Shown one piece after another: positions 47,576-59,500 of a stretch of 64,000 nt of DNA. The position numbers and the translations under genes are program-made. The first letter of the stretch is position 1, and every line of letters starts with the position of its first letter. The stretch is from Mytilisepta virgata. Lineage: Eukaryota; Mollusca; Bivalvia; Mytilida; Mytilidae. The notes below the pieces were generated by a model, which saw only the letters and a program-made list of their open reading frames with translations, searched no databases and was not told the DNA's origin. The DNA lies in NCBI GenBank assembly GCA_028015205.1, contig CM051517.1, positions 60,821,455 through 60,885,454 of the forward strand, given 5' to 3'.

Positions 47576-50500
47576 AGTGGACAAGATATACGGACATTAC
47601 AGTACAAACTAAAATGTTTAGGTAATATCGTTGTGATATTTTAGCCTCTTTGACAATTTGTAATTGAACAATTTTTATGTATTTAACAGAACTACATTTT
47701 TGTACCATTCATATTCTCATTGCTTAAATTCTTTTAACAGGTTTATATATAAAATTTAACAACACATCTACATTATCGAATCTGAGTAATTTTCCTTGTA
47801 GTATTCCGTGCTACAACATGTTTTCAACTAGTCCAAGATACTTCATCTACCTCTGGCGTCAAACGGACTGATCAAGAATTGGCGGGGCTGTCTGGTCCGA
47901 GATTCCACTCGTGCGGCCCGAATTGATATCTTAAACAGGTCGTATGGTCTGAGAGAAATCTCGGAGCTCGACCCAAGAAATTATGAAACGACCATTTGAA
48001 ATCAGAGTAATTTCTGAGTAATTTTCTCCAAGTGAAGGAATTAATTCCAGTGGTGAAATCCAGCCCGGCCTTCACATACAATTCATCGTCATCGTGCTAG
48101 AATTTTTTTTTCTATTTTTACTAGTGTACATTTATTTATTTTTCTTTTCTGAGAATATTGAGGTTTCCAGTTAGATATAGGTTTCAAACATTAATTTTCA
48201 ACATGCTGAAATTTATCAAATAGAATATTGATTTCCAGGTAACTGTTTATATGAAAATGTTCGTCGGTCAATATTTATACATGATTCGGGGTACAAGATA
48301 CAGAATACTTGTAAAACTAAATACATGTAACGCAAAACTTTTTCTTTAAAGGATAAAAACTACAATTTTGAAGATAATATCTAAAAACATATTGAAATTT
48401 GTTTACGCGTTTTTAAAATATTTTATAATGGACTGTAGATTTTACAGAGTTTTCTCCAGAGTTATTGTCCGCCTATTTTGTGTATTTATAAACCAAGAGC
48501 AGGGGTTATGGTGAGAAGTTAATATTTATGAGGCCCTGTTAAGCTCTGAACTTTGTTTTTTCTAGACGTATTAACGATATACACATTTTGCGAAACTGGT
48601 TAAAGATTAATGCAAAAATGCGTACTGCATTTTATCATCTCGAGATCTTTGTATCGGCACATGAGATCGTTACCCTAAGGGCCGATACAAGTCGAGGTAT
48701 GATAACAAAACCGATATGAAAAAGGCCGTGTATCAAGTTATGATAAATGCGTGGGTATCATGTTAAAAAAATTGTATCATGCTCCTCCATCATGTTCATT
48801 GTAACTTACACTGAGGGATGAAATCTTTTCTGCATTTATTATAAATGTGCATTCTACAATTATATTTCTACCAAATATGTGATAGTTCAGTTTATTTTAC
48901 TATCAATGAAACGAAACCTATGCTGTAATTGTTGTGTTGTAGTGGAAATTTCGTATATTTTGAAATGAAGTAATATAAACAAACAGCGTTTGAGGGCCAA
49001 AATTTGCATTACCAAAAAGTAAATTTAATGCACAGTTTACCATTTGTGACATTTAGTTGTAAAAGTTAAATAAAAAAAATTATCCATGGGCGCCCTTGGG
49101 TTGTTGGAGATTTTACCACAGGTGCGCTATATTTCTGTCGACATTTTACCCTGTGCGTAGTGGGGGGTAAAATTAAGATGAAAATGGTCATCCCGTGGTA
49201 AAATCGACCGGCCACAAACCACGGTTGCCTTGAATTATTTCGATTCTAATAGGGAAAAACCATTGAAAAACCGGCTTCAAAATGCCGACGGTGTTGAACA
49301 AAATAGGACGTTTTTGCGTTAGAAACATAATGTGACGTCGTCAATTGATAATTTATAGTAAAAAATAACAATCCAAAGATACTTATATTAGATATAGTTA
49401 ATTTATACTATGCTGTATACGACGCATTTCAAGGAGTTACCTCTCATCAGCAGCATTAAAACCGAAATATTTGGAAGACCAAAAACCAAACTTATATTAA
49501 ACAAGAAGTACTCGACCAAAAATACCGAAATAGGAAGCCAAATTTCAGCTAAGGAGATCTACCATGTGCAATACAAGGAATGAACCCCTAGTTCGTTCAA
49601 TGACGTTTTCAGCAGCAGCCAATACTAGAATTCATGGTTTGAATAGTTCATTGTTCTAGTATAGAACAATTTAAACTTTCGTTTCAGTTCAGTTCTATGT
49701 TGCTAGTTGTCCAGCGTAGTGCCGAAGAACAATCTCACTACGTTAGTTGACTGACAGTCTAGAGTTAGGTAAAGACTGATAATTTCTCGTGGGGGAACAA
49801 CCATTTTATGACGGGGTGTGTGTCGGTGAACATGAAACCCCAACCCCAAATTATCCACGTTATATCGAATTGGTGACCCGAAAATATCCGTGAAAACTAA
49901 ACTTTCATACCCGAAATAATCCAAAAATAATAAAGGGCAGTTATCATGATGAGACATTTTTATAAACATTTGTTATGACATCAAGAAAAAATGGATAAAT
50001 TCTCCTCAGCGCATTATGAAAATCTGGAGAAATTTTTAAATCATGACCGGAATTCTCCAGTGTCAAAAAATCCCGACCCGAAATCTCCGCCGGTTTTGTA
50101 AAATCTTGACTCAAATTTGCCACACATCCCGTACTCTAAATATCATTTAGTTACCCCCATCCCACACCCCCTCCCCAGGATATTTTAGCCTGCTACAATG
50201 CCCATATCACCTTACTCCTTTTTAACCCTACAGGATTCTAGTGTGCACTGAGCTTAGTAATTCCACTATGGTGCACGGCCAGACTTTCAATATTATAACC
50301 TGACAATCTCCCTACTAACAGGTTATCCCCATGCAATTCGTTACTCGGGGACGCGCAAGACAACTCTGTTCGGTGAACTATGTGCCTAGGGTTGTTAACT
50401 TAAGGGACATTTACATTGTATCATCCCATCAGTAGAAACTGCTTCTTTAACGAAAGGATTTTTTAAATAAATACGTGCTGAAATTATCAGTTAGGAGAAC

Positions 50501-50997
50501 AATTGCTACTTGCACAGGCAAATTTGACCAAAGTTGACCCAACCTGGATTGGACTCCATGTAATCAATTCTTCACGATGTTTTTTTATCATTAGTTTTAG
50601 CTTTCCAAAGTTTTCTGGTTTCTGGTTTTGACAATAAGTGTATCTGATGATGGTTCACTTGAATTAAACCGATGATAGTAACTTTCGTTGTAAAATATAC
50701 GTTAGGATAAACAGGAACCTGTTTTTTCTTTACCTTTTTTTATTTGGTGTTCTGTCAAAGGTTAATCTAGAATTTGCGTATCAGAGTTTTTTAAAACAAA
50801 AGCTTGGTTTTCATCTATAAAGTATTCCATTTTTTCTTGAACCTTTTTCATTATGGCTGATATAGATCAAAATTAACTCAGCTTTAGGCCTTAAGAACAC
50901 ATTTTTGGCAACAATTAAGTCGTGCATCATTAGAATTTATCAATACTATATCCTCGTGTAAGTTAAACCGACAAGATTTATATTGGGTTTATTGAAT
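47576..50997. other. Intergenic DNA with minor repeats
   Basis: No gene seen. 48,180-48,350 resembles 13,705-13,990. 48,633-48,720 is a loose inverted repeat (TTTATCATCTCGAGATC..TGTATCGGC against GCCGATACAAGTCGAGGTAT). 50,000-50,200 is C-rich with no frame. Confidence 0.4.
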
Positions 50998-51156
50998 AAT
51001 GAGGAACCAGAGTGAGTTATCTTTTCCTAACCAATGTAGGAAAGGGAGATAATTAAATTCTCCTCCTTTTGTCCTGAGGCTTAAAACGAGACAAATTTAT
51101 TATCTCCCTTACCTACATTAGTTAGGAAATTATAACTCACTCTGGTTTCTCATTAT
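50998..51156. mobile_element. 159-bp foldback MITE
   Basis: Left arm AATGAGGAACCAGAGTGAGT, CCTAACCAATGTAGG and AAGGGAGATAATTAAATT is answered in reverse by AATTTATTATCTCCCTT, CCTACATTAGTTAGGAAAT and ACTCACTCTGGTTTCTCATT. Arms are about 62 bp with about 35 bp of loop. Confidence 0.75.
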
Positions 51157-51399
51157 ATTACTCACAAACGCTTGGGACAAACTTACTAGTTTGTGTTTAT
51201 TAAAAAGTTGTAAGATTGATTACTTTCCAAAATTCCTACTCCGACAATGTACGTACTTCTTCCTTTCCTCTCAATCTGGTCTGTGTTGTTCATTTGACCT
51301 CTTTTCGTGTGGTTCGTCTAGCTTGTCTTCTGGGTCGATGGGGGCTGGATCAAATTTCACAGAAGAAGAATCTGAAAGACATGAAAGAGGGGCAAGTAG

Positions 51400-52350
51400 T
51401 TTCAGCCAACAAGATTTTTAAATGAATTTTCCCATAGGGTCCTACTATGTTAATCTACGTTCGATTGTGGCTGACACCTTGGTCGGACAGGACAGTTGCT
51501 GCCAATTCTGATTCCGACTTTTCGTCCGCTTCGAATCCGCCATTTTTCTTAGCACTTACCAAATTAAGCGGTGCACATACCAATTAGATTGGACCCCCTG
51601 GATTAACCAAGTGGTTTAACAGACCAGAAGATTTTTAAATATATTTTTCCATAGAGTCCTTTGGTGGCCACCTTGTTTGACAGTCCGGGTCATCGGACAC
51701 AATTCTGCCGGAAAGTGTACCAGCTATAAGGACTATTAATTGTTACCAAGTTCGGTTCCAAGTGGTTTCAGACGAGAAGATTTTTAACGATTTTCCCATA
51801 GGGTCCTATGTTAAACTAAGTTCAGTTGTTGCAGCCATATTCATATGATATTGGTTGACAGTCCAGATCATTGGACACAATTCTGAACGCATGGAGAACC
51901 ACCATGTAGCATGTGTAGTTTCAAAGATTTTTGAAAACTATTCCCCCTTTTCAGATTTTATAGTGACAGCAGCCATGTCGGATGGAAGTCGAAAGATGCC
52001 CGATACAATTTTCGAAGGGGGCATCAAAGGACCGACCGAAGTTTGCAAAAGCGGATCCGGGATTTTTGAAAAGAGGGCGTAAAATTTAGAATTAAAAAAA
52101 TATTGACTATTTTATGCGAAAAAATCATATAGATCGATAAAAAAAAATTTTTTTAGGCGATCGGGGGGGGGGGGGGCGCACGCCCTCTACGCCCCCATGT
52201 GGTTCCGCCATTTGTTTGGTCCCCATTTGCCATTTGCCAGGTGATGTGGTTTCAGACCCGGGGTTTCAGAGGAGAAGGTCTTTAAAGGAAAGTTTACGAT
52301 GACGGACGCAAAGTGATAAAATAGCTCACCTTTGGTCCAGGTGAGCTAAA
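51400..52350 (-). mobile_element. AGCTCACC-type element (family B), copy 3
   Basis: Reverse orientation: it ends AATAGCTCACCTTTGGTCCA-GGTGAGCT at 52,350. The unit blocks appear complemented (CCCATAGGGTCCTATGTTAA, TCATTGGACACAATTCTGAA, ACCAAGTGGTTT). A G run at 52,164-52,177 lies inside. Open frames here are repeat translations. Confidence 0.65.
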
Positions 52351-52769
52351 AAATGAATATGAATATTTTTTTCAGAAAACGCAATATGCACACTTAAATT
52401 TGATTCTTCGGTATTTTTTCCGGAACACATCGTATTTTACGCGGGGAAAATGACGTCATCCGGTGTGAAGAATGCAAAAGTGACGGAAATTTAGCCTGCT
52501 CAGAAATTTTATGATATAGCAGGAAAAATGGAAACTTTTTTACTATCAAAATATTAATAACTGAAATTGTTTAATTTTGCATATATTCAACGTAATAATA
52601 GTAACATTTTCTAGTTCATTTGTAGTTGTCAACCAATAAAAACCTGAGAACATAAGTATAAATGAAACCGTACATTTTTCAAATTAAAACTATTATTTTA
52701 ATAATGAAAATACTTTGAAATGTCTGCAAAAGAATATTATAAAGCGAGAAAACAGTGGGAAAAGTCTGT

Positions 52770-53165
52770 AAATTAAATTTCAAGGAAAAGACAAAACTAA
52801 TGAGTCACAAAATGGAACACAACAAACACCATGAGCATAGGATACAAGTATAACTAAAAAAGAAACATAATCCCACTAAAAAAAACAGGAGTGACGTCAG
52901 GTGCTCCGCAAAGGTAAGCATATCCTGCTTCGTTAACCCGTCACATTGCCAGTGAAGTACCAAGTCCGGTGAGGTATCAATTCCAGAAGGACGTGAAATC
53001 TAACTGAAGATAGCTAGTCTCATACGTGAGATAGAAACTGTATCGGTGAATCAAATCGTGATGACGACCATAAAAGTTTTGGAGTGATGAAATTAACAAA
53101 GACTGAACATAACCCTGTGTTATAAGGTTATGTGACAGCGATCTCAAACTGCCGAGAAAGTCATC
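52770..53165 (-). mobile_element. Retroelement tail with polyprotein end (family A)
   Basis: On the minus strand, decayed coding sequence reads FLGSLRSLSHNLITQGYVQS then SSLQNFYGRHHDLIHRYSF. This is the same C-terminal motif set as at 10,778-11,056. The tail follows (GTTAACGAAGCAGGATATGC, GAGCACCTGACGTCACTCC). 5'-truncated and non-functional. It ends about 370 bp upstream of the NSMCE4A start. Confidence 0.6.
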
Positions 53166-53399
53166 GCATATATATTAAATCATTATTTTATTTATTTATT
53201 TATTTCATACAACTTCTGCAAAAACCTGCAGGACTTCGCATTATGTCTTTATTCTCTCGTTTCTTTTTTTTATCTTTCCCGAGTGTTGGCTGCATTTTTA
53301 TGGTTTTTTTATCCTGTCAAGTTAAGTTAGATAAATTATTCGTTTGCTATGCAAACCTATATTTGGTCAGTCTTAAAACTTTATAGTAATATTTAGATC

Positions 53400-53534
53400 G
53401 AGCGACAGAATTTATTGGGTTATGAATTATCAGGGAAAAAATATCCGGCTTTAAAAGGCCATTTAATCCCGGAACTTTTTTCCGGCGTCAATTTGATACG
53501 ACACCGCAATATTTTTTAGCAAGAAAAATAGAAA
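53400..53534 (+). promoter_or_regulatory. Likely 5' leader/core promoter of NSMCE4A
   Basis: Short GC-richer stretch (TCCCGGAACTTTTTTCCGGC) between the retro tail and the start codon. No TATA box in a useful position, as is common for housekeeping genes. The transcription start cannot be placed from sequence alone. Confidence 0.35.
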
Positions 53535-56500
53535 ATGTCGAAAAAGTCTAATAAAAGTGGAAACAATAAAGTTACGGAAGAAGAAGATGACGATCAAGTG
53601 ATCCCAGAAGAATATTTACATAACACACAGGATAAAAATGAAAGATTGAGAATACGGTCGGGCTACAGACACCTTATTGAGGATTTAAAAGGTTTTGGCT
53701 TATTTTGAAGATTTTTATGTGCTTGAGTAACAGTTGTTTTAGCATTCAACTGAATGTCGGATTGTGTATGCTAAGAGGTATTTTTTAGAAGCCACATTAG
53801 TGTATATTACCTCCCCTGATTTCTAAGGCATCACTAAAGGGTCTTATAAACCAATGCCCTCATCTTGTCATTAAGGATTCTGGTTACCACAATAAAAATG
53901 TCTAATTTGTATTTTCTATGCTTTAGTAAATACATATTTATACATTATTTTGCTCAAGACTAGAGGAGACAAATTGCTTTCCAGTGACATCGGAGCAATT
54001 ATTACGTGAAACGTACCATTTCACTGAAAAAATTTCGATAAACGGCAATTTCGTGATAAAAATTGAATAAAACACAAAACTCTGAGGGTGTGACATTAAC
54101 ATAACATAACATCCTCAACATGGAAAGGAGGGCATTTCTGCATAAAGTTGATGTCTTTTTAAATGCGCAACAATTGAAGTCACATTTTTCTTCACTTTAT
54201 GACTGACGAATATATATTTTAACCACATAAAAGACCAATTAGGGGATAATATCCGTTAACTACCTTTATAGCCGTGGGGATTGAGATTGCACCGCCCTTC
54301 AGCTCTACTGTAGCTGCTTCCTAGTGGTTCAATCTCGATGCCCACGGCTATAAACGTAGTTAAATGATAGTGTACGATATAACTATAAGTTATTTAACCA
54401 TAACAAGTTCATAGCCACTGTCCATTAATAGCCATGTTAGCTGAGCAGGTTCGTACTATAATCTGAAGAACCATTAGTTCAAAGATCCCATTGGTTTGAA
54501 GTCTTAGGCCTAAAAAAATATAGTTGTGTTTAGGGTAACCCGACCCTACCTAATTTTTAGTGCCTACCCTAAATTTTTTATAACCTTTCTTCAACAAGCA
54601 CTGTTAAAGTCAAGGTGACTCCAGTATACAACCTAACTAAAAAAATTAATGTAAAAAAAAAATTTCCCTACCTACCCTACCTAACTTTTTTCAGTGTGTT
54701 ACCCTAAACACATGTATTTTTTTATTTGGCCTTATTGATCAGAAGGTCCAATAGTCCAAAAATCTTCTTGATTCTATTCAGTGTTTAATCGTGTCAGACT
54801 TTTATAAAGATATTTAACACTGAAGTACTAAATATTTAACTTGATCTATTGTGCTCATCAGGAAAGTCACACATGTGCTATCAACAGAATTAGAGCAATT
54901 AATATTTAAACATTTCAACATAACATAGCACTCTGATCAATGATGGTATGATATAAAGGGCTTTCGGACCAGAGGGATTTCATACTATTTGGCTTTGGAT
55001 CAATTGGATTTCGCACTATTGGTCTTCGGAATATAGATACCCGTAATGAACCAGCAGCACTAGTGGAGTACTGTAGCTCAGTTAGTAGAGTGCTGGACTG
55101 CTGCATCATTTATCAGTAATAATGAGGGTAAAATATGGTTTAAAAAAAAAATGTTTGATTGAAAATAAATTGAATAAAATATTTAAATCAGGAATTTTTT
55201 TAGATATAATCTTTTAAAAGTTAAAATATACTTTGCAGATTTTATTATGTCATCTATGAAAATACTTTAAGTATATTAGAACCAAAGATAAGCTGTATAC
55301 TGGAGTCATTTATGCTTTAAAAACAGGACAGATGCACTTGAGAAGTATTTTATGTCAGTTTGTGATGCAAAAATATGCAGAGGTTTGGGAAATTACAGTG
55401 TTAATGAACAGTTAAATATATTTAGCTGTAAGCTGTTTTATTGACACAAGCTTAAGACTAGGAAGTTTTTCCTGATGTTAGGGGTTTATTATACTCACTC
55501 ATTCTTAAAAAACCAGAGGTGATTAAAAAAATTATTCAGAGCTCTGGTTTATAGTGTCATTGAATTTTGCTGATAAATGCATTTACAATTTCCATTACTT
55601 TACACAGAAATCCATTAATCAATGTTAGGTTTTCTTTTCATGTGACTTAATTTGTAAGATGATCACTGGGGAAAAACTGTGGTTCGTAACTTAAGTTACG
55701 CACGTCCCACATAATTTTGAAACAATGTCGGTGAAAACAAAAAAAATGCACAGAATAGAACTTTCCCATGATCTCTGTATGACCATAATTGAATTTTTGA
55801 CGTCTTGATATCAGTGGATTTACTATGTTAAAAAAAAAATAAAGCTTCTATTGCCAAACAAGCTATTTTTACAATTGTGCGATGATGTTCATAACTTAAA
55901 AATCATATTTATACAGTTTTGAATTTACGCACATCATGATCAACAGCCTGTATAAGTTACGCACGTCCTTTGACCTTTCAAAAAGTGTGTATAAAACAGA
56001 ATTAAAAGCATATTGATCTATAAAATAGGAATGCAGTAATTTTTTCATCAATCTAAAAGAACGAAAAGTGAATTTCTGTCAGCTTGAGCCTTAGGGAAAC
56101 ATTTATTCATAGCAGCTTTTGTTTTTATGGTCATTGGTTCAAAATTATGTGGGTTGTATGTAACTTAAGTTACGAACCACAGCTTTCTCCCAGTGATGAT
56201 GTCAGAAAATGTAAGAGGATGGACAAATTAATGTTTAACGTCCAGTGGCAATCATTTAATGCATATCAGGACAAAAAAGTAAGATGTATGTGTATAAGTC
56301 GAAAAGAAGTGATTTTTAAGACAAACCTCATACATCTATCAATAATTGTTTTTTCTATCTTTCAGATAAGAAGCATGAACTAGTAAACCCAGAATGTGAT
56401 AGCCTTACAGAAGCCTTAGAGGTTGCTAATCAGCTTAACAAGAATGGTAAGGTCATAAGCCAAAACCAAATTGATCTTTAGTTCTTTGGATTTCGCCTCT

Positions 56501-59500
56501 TCGATTTTTGGACAATGTAAATTTTAAGAAATTTTTTTTTGCCACTTCGTTATGCCAAAATGCTAAAAATTCGCCCCAGATTCTTAATTTTTCAAGCAAA
56601 TAAAAAAAATTGTTCATCCGCTCCTAAAATTTTGAAAAAATATTGGTTTTTTTTCTAATTTTTTGCAATATTTTATTATAAAAATGTGTGTTACACGTAA
56701 AATTTGATCTTCACTTCAAGAAAGAAAAAAAAAATTCACTCGCTTGCACCTAATTTTGCCATTTAAAAATCAATTTGGTGTGGCCTAAGTAACTATTTAA
56801 AAATTGAAAAAAAACAAAACAAAATGCAGCTTCATAAGTTGGAGAAGGGTCACCTTCCTGACTTGTATAAATCATGGAAATAACTTTTTGTGACTTTCTA
56901 CTTTAAACAAATACAATAGATAAAACTGTAAAGTGTAATGGAAAAATACAAATATTTTTATGTTTTAGTTTGTCTTGATCTCACTTTGTTGTTCGTTTGA
57001 TTGACATTTGTGCATCATTGGAGAGTTCTTCCATCAATTATTGCAGATTGAATAAAAAAAGGGATTAAATGCACTATAAGCTACACATAGGAAAAACATT
57101 AGTTAGTCATGATCTCCCTTATACCAAGTTACTCAAGGGAGATAATTGTACTTATCTCCCTTAAAATAATACTTTATTTAAAGAGGGTAAAAAGATTTAT
57201 TATACAATACTAATCTCCTCTATGACCCTTGATTATAAATACATTTGTACTAAAAATTAATTTATTCAGTATTAAATTTGAATATTTACAATATTTTATA
57301 TAAAACAAATTTTATATATTATATTAATTTATAGTCAAGTATATTTCTTGTGGATTAGAATCAAAATATATACATTTATAGCTATTTGCTTCAAGAAAAG
57401 ATGTTCAGAGAATCTTCACTTGAAATATTTCACATTATGTGCATTTTTTTTATTGACAAAGGAATATTATTCCATAATATGTGCATGTACATGTATACTG
57501 GAAAGTTTTCTTCATATAATTTGAATATGGTGTTTTGTCTTAATTAAGGATAAGTAAAGCAATTCTTTTACTGTATCTTAGAAACTTGGTTATGGAAGAT
57601 AATTGGCTACTGTTTTTCACTGTAAGGTATGCTCTTTTGATTAAGTTTATATTTATCTGTTGTTTTTCTGTACATGAGTTGGGTTTACTGTACTTTTTTT
57701 CAGTTTATATTTATCTGTATATTTATTTGTTTTCAGTTAGAACACCCAGGGAAGGTGCACTTGATTCATCAGCCATTCTTACGATATCTTCTTTGGCAAG
57801 GCAACAGGCTGATAACCTGAATACAGATTTTGTTAGATTTGAACCCGTAGAATTTGCTGAGAAGCTTGTAGGTAGCTTTGGTAATACCTAGTAGAAATAT
57901 TTTATAGACACCAGACAAGGACAAATTTTTAACGGGGTGGAAGCAGAAACAAAACAATTACAAAAATTAATGAGACTATTAAATATGTCTTCAGTTCTTT
58001 ATAGAATTCTTGTGTGACTAATAATTTGCTACGTCAAGTCTGATGAGAAACACAAAGCATGAAATTATTTAGTCTTTTATTCATTGTCCAGGATTTTTGA
58101 TAAGGCCAAAAAATTTAAATTTTGTATGTTGAGGAATTCATTCCAAAAACTTTTTTTTAATTCAAATAAAAAAAAAATTGTGTTTTCACCAGTTTAGCCA
58201 TTTTTATACGACCGCAAAATTTTTGCGGTCGTATATTGGTATGACGTTGGCGGCGTCGTCTGCGTCGTCGTCCGTCGTCAGCGTCGTCGTCCGAAGACAT
58301 TTGGTTTTCGCACTATAACTTTAGTATAAGTTAATAGAAATCTATGAAATTTAAACACAAGGTTTATGACCACAAAAGGAAGGTTTGGATTGATTTTGGG
58401 AGTTTTGGTCCCAACAGTTTAAGAATCAGGGGCCAAAAAAGGGCCAAATAAGCATTTTTATTGGTTTTTGCACAATAACTCTAGTATAAGTAAATAGAAA
58501 TCTATGAAATTTTAACACAAGGTTTATGACCACAAAAGGAAGGTTGGGATTGTTTTTGGGAGTTTTGGTCCCAACAGTTTAGGAATTTATAGGGGCTAAA
58601 AAAGGGCCAAAATAAGCATTTTTCTTGGTTTTTGCACAATAACTTTAGTATAAGTAAATAGAAATCTATGAAATTTAAACACAAGGTTTATGACCACAAA
58701 AGGAAGGTTGGGATTGATTTTTGGAGTTTTGGTCCCAACAGTTTAGGAATTAGGGGCTAAAAAGGTCCAAAATTAAACTTTGTTTGATTTCATCGAAAAT
58801 TGATCTAGTGGGGTTCTTTGATATGCCGAATCTAACCGTGCATTTAGATTCTTAATTTTTGGTCCCGTTTTCAAATTGGTCTACATTAAGGTCCAAAGGG
58901 TCCAAAATTAAACTTAGTTTGATTTTAACAAAAATTGAATTCTTGGGGTTCTTTGATATGCTGAATCTAAACATGTACTTAGTTTTTTATTATGGGCCCA
59001 GTTTTCAAGTTGCTCCAAATCGGCGTCCAAAATTAAAGCTAAAAAGGGGGTCAATTATTTTTTTTTGGGGGGGGGGGGCAATTCTCCACAGCATATTGAA
59101 TTACACAAGAAGCAAAAAATTGAATATAAATTCAAATCATATGACCAATTCTAAGTTCTTTATTTCAGTTATTCTGTGTCAGAAACCTATTATGTGTCAA
59201 ATATTTGAAGAAATTGTCAATTACACAGTATTGCGCAATAGCAAGAAATTGATATGTGTGCCCAATTTTAAATTTTAAATTGGTTATTTCTGATTTATAT
59301 ATAAAAACAAATAATACTGATATGGTTTGAATAGGTAAATTAAAAATTTTTAAGTTCTTAGACAACATTCATTCTGTGTGAGAAACCTACGCTGTGTCAT
59401 ATATTTATTCACAATCCGAATTCAGTATTGTATCAAGCTTGAATGTTGTGTTCATAATTGCCCCAACTATTCAGGGTTCGACATCTGCGGTCGTATCTAG

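Noticed and set aside
55055..55105. Possible functional tRNA gene
   Set aside because: Good D-arm and A box but no T-arm, B box or acceptor-stem pairing follows.
58859..59278. 139-codon plus-strand open frame
   Set aside because: It lies wholly inside an ACGACCGCAAA-ended repeat, runs through a G homopolymer, and translates repeat units.
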